A stretch of DNA of 64,000 nt from Bacteroidota bacterium (GCA_947447375.1 CANFJB010000001.1:186001-250000), one strand, 5' to 3'. Shown: positions 52,237 to 62,232, numbered from the stretch's first letter. The notes: generated by a model from the letters alone, not told the origin. Numbers and translations are program-made.

Positions 52237-53961
52237 ATGAAAAAGTATTTATTTTTAATTGCTTTAATGAGTATTTGCATTGTAAATGCACAAAATATAA
52301 CTCAAACAGAAATTGTAGGGCGACCAACAAACAATAGCATCACGATTCAAGCTTTTTTTGATGCTGCTGTTCAAGTTTCAATTCAATATGGAACAGTTTC
52401 TGGGACTTATCCAAATCAAACGCCGTGGCAAAGTTTCGTTGTAAATGATCCTGCAGAAGTAGTCATTTCTGGATTGGCTCCAAATACAAAATACTATTAT
52501 AAATTAAATTATAGGGCTCCAAATGCAACTACATTTACATCGAGACCGGAGCATTTTTTTCAAACACAAAGACCTCCAGGGAGTTCGTTTTCGTTTGTAG
52601 TTCAAGCCGATCCTCACATGGATGAGCAAAGTTCGTTACCAATATACGATCGTTGTTTGCAAAACCAATTGGAAGACAATCCTGATTTTATGATTGATTT
52701 AGGTGATTTTTTAATGACTGATAAATTGAAAAATCTTACTACAAATCAAATACCAAGAGACACAATTCCGTATCGTTGTAGATTACTTAGAAACAAATAC
52801 GAAGCTATTTGCCACTCGGTTCCTTTATTTATTTCGTTAGGAAATCATGAAGGAGAAGCGGGATGGAATTTAAACGGAACCGCTGATAATATTGCAGTTT
52901 GGGGCACCAACGACAGAAAAAAATATTTTTTAAATCCTGCTCCAGATAATTCATTTTACACGGGTGATCCTACAAATTATAATTTTGTTGGACAACGTGA
53001 AAGTTACTATTCTTGGCAATGGGGAGATGCATTGTTTATTGTAATTGATCCTTATTGGTTTACCAATCCAAAACCAACAGCCACAACTGGATGGCGATGG
53101 ACATTAGGGCAACAGCAATACAACTGGTTAAAAAACACATTGGCTACAAGTACCGCTAACTATAAATTTATTTTTGCACATCAAATTGTGGGTGGAAATG
53201 TTGACGGTCGTGGAGGTGTTGAATTTGCAGATTTATACGAGTGGGGAGGAAAAAATCAAGATGGAACTCCTGGATTTGCTACAAATCGTCCGGGTTGGGA
53301 TATGCCAATTAAAGATTTATTAACTCAATATCGAGTGAATATCTTTTTTCACGGGCACGATCACTTTTTTGGAAAACAAGAGAAAGATTGTTTAATTTAC
53401 CAGGAAACTCCTCAGCCAAGTCATATGAACAATACAACAAGTTCTCCTACCTATGCTTCAACTCCTGATTATGGTTATACACAAGGGCAAATTCTGCCAA
53501 ATACCGGCCATATTCGTGTCAATGTGAGCCCGGCGGGAGTTCAAGTAGATTATGTACGAACTTATTTAGCATCACAAGAAAATGCGACAAGACATAACAA
53601 AGATATTTCAGCAAGTTATTTTATTGGAGCATCAAATTGCTATAATTTAAGTACCAATCCACCTATGATTTGGAATGCAAATTACAATGATGAAATTGTA
53701 TATCCAAATCCATTTTCTAGAGAAACAACAATCGAATTTTCATTAAATGAAATGGAAAAAGTATCGGTTTCTATTTATAATGAGTTGGGGCAATTAGTAA
53801 AAAATCTATTAATGAGTAATTCCATTAATCCTGGAAAATTTCAAGTAATTTGGGATGGAACTGATAATTCTGGAAGTGACGCTGCTAACGGAAATTATTT
53901 TTACTCTATTTCAACTTCTAAAAAAGTAATTAAATCAGGGAAAATTTTATTAAAACGTTAA
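52237..53961 (+). CDS. T9SS metallophosphoesterase, purple acid phosphatase-like (second copy)
   Basis: 574 residues, same plan as the previous gene: signal peptide (MKKYLFLIALMSICIVNAQ), FN3-like domain, metallophosphoesterase with QADPHMDEQ, DLGDFLMTD, SLGNHEGEAGW, FAHQIVGG and FHGHDHFFG, then a C-terminal part with a FlgD-like fold (LNEMEKVSVSIYNELGQLVKN and WDGTDNSGSDAANGNYFYSI) as sorting domain. The tail differs from the first copy, and FAHH is FAHQ here, so substrate or metal use may differ. Sequence divergence shows an old duplication. Confidence 0.92.
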   Translation: MKKYLFLIALMSICIVNAQNITQTEIVGRPTNNSITIQAFFDAAVQVSIQYGTVSGTYPNQTPWQSFVVNDPAEVVISGLAPNTKYYYKLNYRAPNATTFTSRPEHFFQTQRPPGSSFSFVVQADPHMDEQSSLPIYDRCLQNQLEDNPDFMIDLGDFLMTDKLKNLTTNQIPRDTIPYRCRLLRNKYEAICHSVPLFISLGNHEGEAGWNLNGTADNIAVWGTNDRKKYFLNPAPDNSFYTGDPTNYNFVGQRESYYSWQWGDALFIVIDPYWFTNPKPTATTGWRWTLGQQQYNWLKNTLATSTANYKFIFAHQIVGGNVDGRGGVEFADLYEWGGKNQDGTPGFATNRPGWDMPIKDLLTQYRVNIFFHGHDHFFGKQEKDCLIYQETPQPSHMNNTTSSPTYASTPDYGYTQGQILPNTGHIRVNVSPAGVQVDYVRTYLASQENATRHNKDISASYFIGASNCYNLSTNPPMIWNANYNDEIVYPNPFSRETTIEFSLNEMEKVSVSIYNELGQLVKNLLMSNSINPGKFQVIWDGTDNSGSDAANGNYFYSISTSKKVIKSGKILLKR

Positions 53962-54027
53962 GCTAATTTTTAGATTATAATACAAGAAAAATCAATATAT
54001 TTCGTCAAATAATAAAATGCAATATTT

Positions 54028-55635
54028 ATGAAAAAAATAATCCTTCTCTTAATTTGCTTAATTGGCAATTTCGTTTTTTCACATACCATCAATTATGAAA
54101 ATGTTGTATTGAGACATTGGTCTATCGAAAAAGAACACAAATTTATTGATGGCTCTTTTATGATGTATAAAAATGGGGTCGTATTTATTGAAGACGCTAA
54201 TAATGCCATTTCAAAAGTAGCTTTTTCAGATTTATCAAATGAAGATCAAAAGTTTGTAACTTCTAAAAACAGTTGGGTGAAAAATTTGAATACTATTGCC
54301 CCTGAAAAAAAGGAAAGTACTCAAAGTATTTTAGATTATAAATTTTGGTTAATTCTATTGTCATTAATTGCTTTTGGCTATAATATTTTTACTATTTCTG
54401 ATAGAAAAAAACTAAAATTTCTATATCCTGTTTTGTTTCTAGGAATACTTACGTCTTTATATAGTTTCACAAAAAAGGCTATGTCCACAACTGATCCTGC
54501 CTTTTTAACCTCGGCATTTGTACAATTTGCTTCAACGGTTAGCACTACTTATGATGCTAATTTTTTCTACGTGAATTCAACTGGAATTCCAAACCACACC
54601 ATGATGGTTGGTATTTCAAATCATGGATGGCAACAGCAAGTTCCAACATCTAAATGTTATATCAATGCAAGTCATTGGACAATTCCATTAAATCCAGTAA
54701 TTGCAACAACACCAGTGCCTGTTTCTTCTACACATTTCTTGAAAGGCGCCATTGCGATGGCAGTTAATGGAGTTCCCATTTTTAATTATCATACTAATAC
54801 TGGAGTGGATAGTTTCACTGACGGGCAATTAGATAATTATGGCGGGCATTGCGGTAGAGGTGACGATTATCACTATCATATCGCACCATTGCATTTAATA
54901 ACTTTAGGACAAGCATCTGCTACTTTACCTATTGCTTTTGGTCTTGACGGATATGCTGTTTATGGAAATTTAGAACCTAATGGAACAGCAATGACAACCC
55001 TTGATGCCAATCATGGTCATTATGGAACCAACGGTGTTTATCACTATCACGGTACTGCTTCAGCTCCCTATATGATTGGAAATATGGTTGGTGTGGTAAC
55101 AGAAGATGCCAATTTGCAAATTATTCCTCAACCACAAGGAACGGCAATTAGAACTGAAAATTGGACCCCATTGGCTGGAGCCTTAATTACCTCTTGTGTT
55201 GCCAATGCAAATAATGGTTATAATACCGCCTATACTTTAAATGGCGTTTCAGGTTATGCAACTAATTATACTGCAACTGCAGCTGGATTATACACTTTTC
55301 AATATGTTACTCCAACGGGAACTACTTCAACAAATTATAATGGTCCAGCGCAATGTACTGTGCCAAATTTAGGTTTTGACGAAGTTGCCTTTTTAGATAA
55401 TGCCTTTACAATTTATCCAAATCCAACAAGCGATGTATTAAACATTAAATTAAGAAAAGACATCAATGAAAAAGACATTCTAGGAGTTTCTATATATGAT
55501 TTAAAAGGAAGTTTGGTCTCAAAAACTTCCGATTTTAAATCAAATATTGACATAAAAAATCTATCTAAAGGTTCTTATGTTGTTAAAATTGAATTTTTGA
55601 ATTACCTGATTTCTAAAAAAATAATTGTAAAATAA
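54028..55635 (+). CDS. YHYH-domain protein with TM hairpin and T9SS sorting domain
   Basis: 535 residues. Signal peptide (MKKIILLLICLIGNFVFSH), a short SHD1-like part (HRHWS... to LSNEDQKFV; about 25-85), two hydrophobic segments (about 108-126 and 133-149), the YHYH domain (about 160-360) and a type A sorting domain (IYPNPTSDVLNIKL to KKIIVK). Motifs: GRGDDYHYHIAPLH and GTNGVYHYHGTAS, with NHGHYG between, probable metal-binding histidines. The two TM segments are unusual for a T9SS cargo, which must cross the periplasm. Function of YHYH proteins is unknown. Confidence 0.9.
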   Translation: MKKIILLLICLIGNFVFSHTINYENVVLRHWSIEKEHKFIDGSFMMYKNGVVFIEDANNAISKVAFSDLSNEDQKFVTSKNSWVKNLNTIAPEKKESTQSILDYKFWLILLSLIAFGYNIFTISDRKKLKFLYPVLFLGILTSLYSFTKKAMSTTDPAFLTSAFVQFASTVSTTYDANFFYVNSTGIPNHTMMVGISNHGWQQQVPTSKCYINASHWTIPLNPVIATTPVPVSSTHFLKGAIAMAVNGVPIFNYHTNTGVDSFTDGQLDNYGGHCGRGDDYHYHIAPLHLITLGQASATLPIAFGLDGYAVYGNLEPNGTAMTTLDANHGHYGTNGVYHYHGTASAPYMIGNMVGVVTEDANLQIIPQPQGTAIRTENWTPLAGALITSCVANANNGYNTAYTLNGVSGYATNYTATAAGLYTFQYVTPTGTTSTNYNGPAQCTVPNLGFDEVAFLDNAFTIYPNPTSDVLNIKLRKDINEKDILGVSIYDLKGSLVSKTSDFKSNIDIKNLSKGSYVVKIEFLNYLISKKIIVK

Positions 55636-55648
55636 TGTTGTCATTTTT

Positions 55649-56869
55649 ATGATGAAATATTTAAGTATATTTTTATTATTTCCATTTTTTTCAAGTGCTC
55701 AATACCTTGGAACAGGATCTGTTACACAAGGTTTGGCAACGGCAACTTCAGGCAATCTTTATACTTGTGCAAATGGTAGAATTGCTGCTTTAGGAACCAT
55801 TACTGCAACGGATAATACCGTTTGGACTGTTCCTGCAGTAACCAATTTTACAAATAATTCATTCCCATTTGCTTCTAATTTATACAATGAATGTACGGGA
55901 AATTTATATGCGAATTCAACTACAGCATTAGCCGCTTTAAATGGTTCAGATATTGTAACAATTGATCAAAATGGGGAAGTTATAACTGCCTATATTTTTG
56001 CTGATAATTATTTTGAAATGTATATTAATGGCGTTCCGGTTGGAAAAGATAACGTGCCATTTACCCAATTTAATTCTAATATTGTCCGATTTAAAGTAAA
56101 CCGTCCTTTTACCATCGCAATGCTTTTAGTAGATTGGGAAGAACGATTAGGTGTAGGTTGCGAAACCAATGGAGGTTTTACTTATCATTGTGGCGATGGT
56201 GGAATGGTAGCCGTTTTTAAGGATGCCAGTAATAATATTATAGCAAAAACAGGAAGCGATTGGAAAGCACAAACTTTTTATACTGCTCCAATAATGAACT
56301 TAACTTGCCCATCAGAAGTGGGTACTTCACGATTATCTTCAAATTGTAGCTCTGCCGATTCAAATGCTGGGACTTCCTATTATGGATTGCATTGGGCTCG
56401 ACCAACAAATTGGACTCAAGCGTCTTTTGATGACAGTTCTTGGCCTGCAGCTTCACTTTATGCAAATGCTACAATTGGTGTAGATAACAAACCTGCTTAC
56501 ACTAATTTTACAAATATTTTTGACGATCCTACTAATGATGCACAGTTTATTTGGAGTAAAAATGTAGTTTTAGACAATGAAGTTATTGTAAGAAAAACAG
56601 TTTCTACTTTATCGATTTATGATTTTGAAAACGTAAATTCAAAAATTAAAATTTATCCGAATCCAGCAAAAAATCAATTCAATTTAGATTATGATGCTAC
56701 TGTTTTTCCAATAAATAAAATCCAAATAATTAATACATTAGGTGAATTAATATTTGAAACAAATACCATTTCAAATAACATTTCATTTGGTGAAATTCAT
56801 CCCGGAATGTATTTTGTGAAAATAATTTCAGAAAAATTTGAGATAACAAAAAAATTAATCGTTGAATAA
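55649..56869 (+). CDS. T9SS cargo protein, lectin/PA14-like beta domain
   Basis: 406 residues. Signal peptide (MMKYLSIFLLFPFFSSAQ), a beta-rich body with several Cys (TCANG, NECTGN, GCETNGGFTYHCGDGG, LTCPSEVG, LSSNCSS) that may form disulfides, and a type A sorting domain (KIYPNPAKNQFNLDY). YFEMYINGVPVGKDNVP and FDDSSWPAASLYANAT recall galactose-binding-like domains of secreted enzymes. I do not recognise a catalytic centre; it may bind a surface or substrate for its neighbours. Confidence 0.82.
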   Translation: MMKYLSIFLLFPFFSSAQYLGTGSVTQGLATATSGNLYTCANGRIAALGTITATDNTVWTVPAVTNFTNNSFPFASNLYNECTGNLYANSTTALAALNGSDIVTIDQNGEVITAYIFADNYFEMYINGVPVGKDNVPFTQFNSNIVRFKVNRPFTIAMLLVDWEERLGVGCETNGGFTYHCGDGGMVAVFKDASNNIIAKTGSDWKAQTFYTAPIMNLTCPSEVGTSRLSSNCSSADSNAGTSYYGLHWARPTNWTQASFDDSSWPAASLYANATIGVDNKPAYTNFTNIFDDPTNDAQFIWSKNVVLDNEVIVRKTVSTLSIYDFENVNSKIKIYPNPAKNQFNLDYDATVFPINKIQIINTLGELIFETNTISNNISFGEIHPGMYFVKIISEKFEITKKLIVE

Positions 56870-56882
56870 ATAGCTATTTGAA

Positions 56883-58109
56883 ATGATAAAAAAATTACTT
56901 TTTGGGTTCCTCCTTCTAAATTCAACTTTGTTTTTTGGTCAAAGTGTTTCTAAAACAATTCAGTTGTTACCTGATACGGGTCAAACAACAAGTTACACAA
57001 CCCTATTTGGCGAAGACCATGACTATTCAATAAATACTCCTTCTTATACCAATAATGGAAATGGAACTATTACCGATAATGTTACCGGATTAATGTGGCA
57101 GCAAGTGGATGGTGGTGAAATGACTTTTGAAAATGCTATCACTTATTGTAATAATCTGACATTAGGAGGTTTGTCAGGTTGGCGCTTACCAACACCAATT
57201 GAAGCATTTAGTATAATGAATCTTCAAAATTCAAATCCAGCTTTAAATACTACCTATTTCAGTTCTCCTGCAACTCCCGGCGCCGATTATTGGTGGACTA
57301 GTACAACACAATTTGGTGATGCAACGAAGGTTTGGTGTACCAATGCTGGTGGTGGAATTGGAAATAAACCAAAAGCAGAAACTTTAAGCGCAGGTGGAAC
57401 TTTTAAATACCATGCAAGAGCAGTAAGAACAATTACTACTCCAACAACCATTGCCAATCACTTTACAGATAATGGTGACGGCACGATTACCGATAATTTA
57501 ACTCAGTTGGTTTGGCAAAAAATTCCGAATGCCAACGTATTAAATTGGGAACAAGCTATTATCTATGCTGAAGGTTTAACTATTGGTACAAATTCAGATT
57601 GGAGGCTACCAAATATTAAAGAATTGCAGTCTTTAAATAATGAATTAGCTACAAATCCATCTGTTTTTACTCCCTATTTTTCAAATTTAGGAGTTCATAA
57701 TTATTGGTCTTCTACCACATTGAAACCGAATACTGCAAACCCAAGTAGCGCCTGGTATTGGAGCACTCAGTTAGGCATTACAACCTATGACTTAAAAACA
57801 AATACTAATTATGTTCTTTGTGTAAGAGGGAATCCTACTTTATCGTCTTCAACTTTTTCTGATGAAAATAGTATTGTAGTTTATCCAAATCCTGCGACTA
57901 ATTTTGCAATGATTAGTTTGCCGAAAAACATTGAATCATATAAAATAGAAATCACTGATTTATTAGGAAAAATAATCTATTCAGAGGAAGTTAAAGCAAA
58001 AGTAACCGAATATAAAATTGATCTTGAAGGATACAAAGACGGAATTTATTTTGTAAAAGTTACAAATGAAAAAATAAAAAAGTCATTTAAAATAATTGTA
58101 AAAAAGTAA
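56883..58109 (+). CDS. T9SS cargo protein with two DUF1566 (Lcl C-terminal) repeats
   Basis: 408 residues. Signal peptide (LLFGFLLLNSTLFFGQS), two DUF1566 repeats, first DNVTGLMWQQVDGGEMTFEN ... SGWRLPTPIEAF, second DNLTQLVWQKIPNANVLNWE ... SDWRLPNIKELQ, then the sorting domain (VVYPNPATNFAMISLPK to KIIVKK). DUF1566 is related to the C-terminal domain of Legionella collagen-like adhesin and to lectin-like folds. It is probably a surface binding protein. Confidence 0.92.
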   Translation: MIKKLLFGFLLLNSTLFFGQSVSKTIQLLPDTGQTTSYTTLFGEDHDYSINTPSYTNNGNGTITDNVTGLMWQQVDGGEMTFENAITYCNNLTLGGLSGWRLPTPIEAFSIMNLQNSNPALNTTYFSSPATPGADYWWTSTTQFGDATKVWCTNAGGGIGNKPKAETLSAGGTFKYHARAVRTITTPTTIANHFTDNGDGTITDNLTQLVWQKIPNANVLNWEQAIIYAEGLTIGTNSDWRLPNIKELQSLNNELATNPSVFTPYFSNLGVHNYWSSTTLKPNTANPSSAWYWSTQLGITTYDLKTNTNYVLCVRGNPTLSSSTFSDENSIVVYPNPATNFAMISLPKNIESYKIEITDLLGKIIYSEEVKAKVTEYKIDLEGYKDGIYFVKVTNEKIKKSFKIIVKK

Positions 58110-58112
58110 TCC

Positions 58113-59705
58113 ATGCCAAAAAAAATAACACTACTATTATTGTTTTCATTAGTAATTTCAGGCTATTCTCAACGCAATGTAGTGTTGATTATTGCGGATG
58201 ACTTAGGTAAAGATTATTGTGATATTTATTCCGATCATGGTCCTAGTGTTGTTAATTTAACCAACGTAAGAAGACTTTTAACACGCGGCGTTGTGTTTAA
58301 TAACGCTTGGTCAAATCCGTTATGTTCCCCTACAAGAGCAGGTATTTTAACTGGAAGATATAGTTTTAGAACGGGTGTTGGTGATGTAGTCGATGGCTCA
58401 AATACAAAACTGAGTCTGAATGAAACTATTATTCCTAAAATGCTGAATTTATATTCTCCAAACGGAATTTCAAAGGCTTGCATCGGAAAATGGCACGTGA
58501 CTACTTCTGCTCCAGCAGGATATAATTATCCAAATACAATGGGTTTTGACTATTTCGAAGGAGATCTTGCTGGTGCTTTAGGGCAGCCTGGTCAACTAGC
58601 TATTGGTTATAATAATTGGACAAAAATTACCAATGGGGTGAGCTCCAATTGTACGAATTATGCCACAACAGAAAATGTAAATAACGCAATTTCATACATC
58701 AATAGTCAGCCGGCAACCAAGCCGTTTTATTTGCATTTAGCATTTAATGCGCCTCACACTCCGTATCATTTACCCCCAGCAAATTTGATTACCAATACCT
58801 CTCTTTCTGGTTTACAAGCAGATATTACCGCAAATCCTGTTCCCTATTTTCAAGCGATGGTCGAAGCGATGGATAAAGAAATTGGTCGCTTTTTTGACTA
58901 TTTAATAAGCTCTGGAAAATGGAATACTACCGATATTATTTTTATCGGCGACAACGGCGATGATCCATTGGTGGCGCAATCAAGTCCTTCAAAAGGGAGT
59001 ATATATCAAGCTGGGGTTACTGTTCCGTTTATAATTTCAGGTCCCGATGTGGTAAACCCAAATAGAACTAGCAATGCATTTGTGAATACTGTAGATATTT
59101 TTGCGACGATTTTAGAACTTTTTGGTGACACCAACTGGAGAACCAGAATTCCAACAACAACAGTAGATAGCAAAAGTTTGATGCCTATATTATTAAACCA
59201 AGCTACAACTGTAAGACCTTGGGAATTTACAGAGATTTTCAAACTAGCACCAACATCTGGTGATGGAAAAGCGATCCGAAATGCAGATTATAAATTAATG
59301 AAATTTGATAACGGAACAGAGAAATTTTTCAATTTAACAAATAGCCCTCTTGAAACTGCCGCTCGCGATTTATTAACCGGAACTTTAACAACAACGCAAA
59401 TTACCAATTACAATTATTTGTGTAGTGAAATGACAAATTTAGTTGGAGGAACTTCGTTTTGTAACACTTTAGGGGTAAATAACGCTGAATCACAAATTAA
59501 TGTAAGCCCAAACCCATTTCATAATTTTATCACTATAAAGTCAACTTCAGGAAATGAGAATTATAAACTGTATTCTAATTTAGGTCAACTTATTTACGAA
59601 GGGAATGCTATTGAAACTCAAGATTTTTCTTCTTTAGCAAATGGAATTTATTTCTTGAAAATAATTGATAAATCCACTTCAACAATTAAACTAATAAAAG
59701 AATAA
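58113..59705 (+). CDS. T9SS-secreted sulfatase
   Basis: 530 residues. Signal (TLLLLFSLVISGYSQ), alkaline phosphatase superfamily sulfatase (20-440) and sorting domain (NVSPNPFHNFITIKS). Active site C71-S-P-T-R75 in NPLCSPTRAGILTGR is the Cys-type formylglycine sequence. Metal ligands in LIIADDLGKDY and FIGDNGDD, and the sulfate-pocket GKWHVT and NAPHTPYHLP are intact. Cleaves sulfate esters of arylsulfate or glycan type. The formylglycine-generating enzyme is not in this window. No carbohydrate lyase neighbours, so it is not in a classic polysaccharide locus. Confidence 0.94.
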   Translation: MPKKITLLLLFSLVISGYSQRNVVLIIADDLGKDYCDIYSDHGPSVVNLTNVRRLLTRGVVFNNAWSNPLCSPTRAGILTGRYSFRTGVGDVVDGSNTKLSLNETIIPKMLNLYSPNGISKACIGKWHVTTSAPAGYNYPNTMGFDYFEGDLAGALGQPGQLAIGYNNWTKITNGVSSNCTNYATTENVNNAISYINSQPATKPFYLHLAFNAPHTPYHLPPANLITNTSLSGLQADITANPVPYFQAMVEAMDKEIGRFFDYLISSGKWNTTDIIFIGDNGDDPLVAQSSPSKGSIYQAGVTVPFIISGPDVVNPNRTSNAFVNTVDIFATILELFGDTNWRTRIPTTTVDSKSLMPILLNQATTVRPWEFTEIFKLAPTSGDGKAIRNADYKLMKFDNGTEKFFNLTNSPLETAARDLLTGTLTTTQITNYNYLCSEMTNLVGGTSFCNTLGVNNAESQINVSPNPFHNFITIKSTSGNENYKLYSNLGQLIYEGNAIETQDFSSLANGIYFLKIIDKSTSTIKLIKE

Positions 59706-60278
59706 ATGACCTGGTTTGAATCGATTATTACCTATTTTCAACTAGGTTTCTCACATGTTATTCCGTTAGGTTTTGATCATATTCTATTTATATTGACATT
59801 GTTTTTTTTGAGTTCCAATCTAAAAACGATGTTGATTCAATGCTCCATTTTTACTCTTGCGCATAGTTTTTCATTGGCTTTAGCCGCATCGGGATTGATC
59901 ATTCCAAATGCAAATATTGTGGAACCTTTAATTGCACTTTCTATTTTATTCACTGCAATTGAAAACATCGTTCACGACAAAATAAACCCATGGAGATTAG
60001 TTTTAATATTTGGTTTTGGATTAATCCACGGATTAGGATTTGCGAAAGCACTAAATGAAATCGGAATGCCAAAAGGTCAATTTTTCACTTCACTTTTGTC
60101 TTTCAATATTGGGGTTGAAGTGGGTCAAATTACGGTCATTGGAGCCGCCTATTTTTTAATTAGCAAATGGTTTAGTAAAAAGATTTGGTATAAAGAAAGG
60201 ATCGTTTATCCTATTTCTACAATAATTGCCTGCATCGCTTTGTATTGGGTAATTGAAAGGATTTTATTTCCAATTTAG
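59706..60278 (+). CDS. HupE/UreJ-type membrane protein
   Basis: 190 residues with six hydrophobic segments. It starts immediately after the sulfatase stop codon. Conserved histidines: FSHVIPLGFDHILF at the N-terminus, TLAHSFSLALAASG, GFGLIHGLGFAKAL; these match the HupE/UreJ_2 family, nickel or other metal permeases or carriers. As last gene of a run of secreted proteins it may supply metal to the metallo-hydrolases, or handle a product of the pathway. Metal identity is unknown. Confidence 0.9.
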   Translation: MTWFESIITYFQLGFSHVIPLGFDHILFILTLFFLSSNLKTMLIQCSIFTLAHSFSLALAASGLIIPNANIVEPLIALSILFTAIENIVHDKINPWRLVLIFGFGLIHGLGFAKALNEIGMPKGQFFTSLLSFNIGVEVGQITVIGAAYFLISKWFSKKIWYKERIVYPISTIIACIALYWVIERILFPI

Positions 60279-62146
60279 TTTTTTACAATCAATAATGGAA
60301 TGCCTATTTTATGGCGTAATTTATCTACGGTAGTTCCGAAAAGTAAGTCTTTAAATCCTGTATGCCCGTGAGTCCCCATTACTAAAACGTCAAAATCGCC
60401 TTCGTTAATAATTGCTGGAATCACAGAATTTGGTTTTCCAAAGCCTAATTTTATAGCAACATTAATTCCTTTTTTAGATAATATTTCTTTGTACTCTTCC
60501 AATAATTTTTCGTCAATTAAGGTTTCATGGTCGTCAATATTATCGCCATAAACCATTGCTCCTACCGTTTCTACCACGTGAATCAAAGTATATTTTGCTT
60601 CAGCACCACCCAACTGAAAAGCATTATTTAATGCTGATTCATCGGCACTAGAGAAATCAACTGCAACAGCAATATTTTTTCGAGTGTAGTTTTCGTTTTT
60701 AGAAAATTGTAACTTTAAATTGTGTGGCGAATGATTTAAAATCGCGAGTTTTGTTTTAGAAATAAACGGTTTAAATACTATGTAAAGTAACAATAGTAAG
60801 AATCCAAAAGCGATTGGAACTACCGTAAACCATAATAAAGTAGGGTTCTCCGAATTGATTAACCAACCATTAATTTCATCAAATACCAATTTTATATTCA
60901 ACGAAACGATTATAATTGCCACCAACCAAGATGCTATTTCTGTAGTTCGACTGATGTGAAATCCTTTCATTTTACTTTTATCACTCACAAAATGGATCAA
61001 AGGGATAATTGCAAATCCGAGTTGTAAGCTTAAAATTACCTGACTGAAAATCAATAGTTTTCCAGTAACCGCTTCTCCAAAAATGGTGATTATAATTACA
61101 GCTGGGACAATTGCAATTAATCGGGTTATTATTCTACGGACCCAAGGTTGAATTCTTAAATTCAAATAGCCTTCCATCACTATTTGACCTGCTAAAGTAC
61201 CTGTAATTGTTGAACTTTGACCCGCCGCAATTAATGCAACTGCAAATAAAATGGGAGCAAATTTACTTCCTAAAAGTGGTTCTAAAAATCGATAGGCGTC
61301 TTGAATTTCAGCCACTTCAAACATTCCATTTTTGTAAAATGTGGCTGCAGCCAATATTAAAATAGCAGCATTCACGAAAAAAGCTAAATTGAGCGCGATA
61401 GTAGAATCTATTAAATTGTATTTCAAAGCTTGCCTAATTCCTTTGTTGGTTCTTTCGAATTTTCGAGTTTGTACCAAAGAAGAATGCAAATATAAATTGT
61501 GTGGCATCACGGTGGCGCCTATTATACCAATGGCAATATACAAAGCTGCTGAATTGGGCATCGAAGGAATTAATCCATAAATAACCTTACCTACTTCAGG
61601 TTGTGCTAAAAACATCTCTATTAAAAAGGAAATTCCAATTATTACTACTAAAACAATCACAAAAGCTTCCATTTTTCGAATGCCTTTATTAATTAGAAAT
61701 AGTAATAAAAAAGTATCTAAAACAGTAATTAAAACCCCTTGAATTAAAGGAATTCCAAATAATAAATTGATCCCAATTGCCATACCTAAAACCTCAGCTA
61801 AATCACAAGCGGCAATAGCAATTTCGGCTAAAAAGTATAAGATGTAATTTACAAACGGAGAGTAGGTTTCTCTCGAAGCTTGCGCCAAATCACGCTGGGT
61901 AACGATTCCCAATCGTGCGCTCAAACTTTGTAATAACAAAGCCATTAAATTACTCATCAATAAAACCCAAAGTAGTGCATAACCAAACTGACTTCCGCCA
62001 GCAATATCTGTAGCCCAATTTCCGGGATCCATATAGCCCACACTAATTAAATAGGCGGGTCCAAAAAAAGCAAGTAACTTTCTAAACCCCGTTTTTTTAT
62101 TTTGGGTAGAAACCGATTCGTTAACTTCTTCGAGTGATTTGCTCAT
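60275..62146 (-). CDS. Nramp-family Mn2+/Fe2+ transporter fused to a UspA domain
   Basis: 623 residues. Residues 18-440 are the Nramp transporter with DPGNWATD (metal-binding DPGN) near 41-48 and MPHNLYLHSSLVQTR near 214-228, about eleven TM segments. Residues about 470-623 are a universal stress protein (IAVAVDFSSADESALNNA near 488-505, VMGTHGHTGFKDLLFG near 592-607, the ATP-binding glycine loop). Fusion of both is known in Bacteroidota; it may gate metal uptake by nucleotide. It overlaps the convergent HupE-like gene by four bases. Confidence 0.95.
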   Translation of the reverse strand: MSKSLEEVNESVSTQNKKTGFRKLLAFFGPAYLISVGYMDPGNWATDIAGGSQFGYALLWVLLMSNLMALLLQSLSARLGIVTQRDLAQASRETYSPFVNYILYFLAEIAIAACDLAEVLGMAIGINLLFGIPLIQGVLITVLDTFLLLFLINKGIRKMEAFVIVLVVIIGISFLIEMFLAQPEVGKVIYGLIPSMPNSAALYIAIGIIGATVMPHNLYLHSSLVQTRKFERTNKGIRQALKYNLIDSTIALNLAFFVNAAILILAAATFYKNGMFEVAEIQDAYRFLEPLLGSKFAPILFAVALIAAGQSSTITGTLAGQIVMEGYLNLRIQPWVRRIITRLIAIVPAVIIITIFGEAVTGKLLIFSQVILSLQLGFAIIPLIHFVSDKSKMKGFHISRTTEIASWLVAIIIVSLNIKLVFDEINGWLINSENPTLLWFTVVPIAFGFLLLLLYIVFKPFISKTKLAILNHSPHNLKLQFSKNENYTRKNIAVAVDFSSADESALNNAFQLGGAEAKYTLIHVVETVGAMVYGDNIDDHETLIDEKLLEEYKEILSKKGINVAIKLGFGKPNSVIPAIINEGDFDVLVMGTHGHTGFKDLLFGTTVDKLRHKIGIPLLIVKN

Positions 62147-62162
62147 ATATAAATAATTACTC

Positions 62163-62170
62163 CAAATATA
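62163..62170 (-). promoter_or_regulatory. -7 box of the Nramp-UspA gene
   Basis: TATATTTG on the minus strand, 16 bases before the start codon. Confidence 0.5.
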
Positions 62171-62232
62171 CGAAACGATTTAAATTTCTAATTACTATTT
62201 TTAACACATAAAATAATCAAATCTAAATTGAC

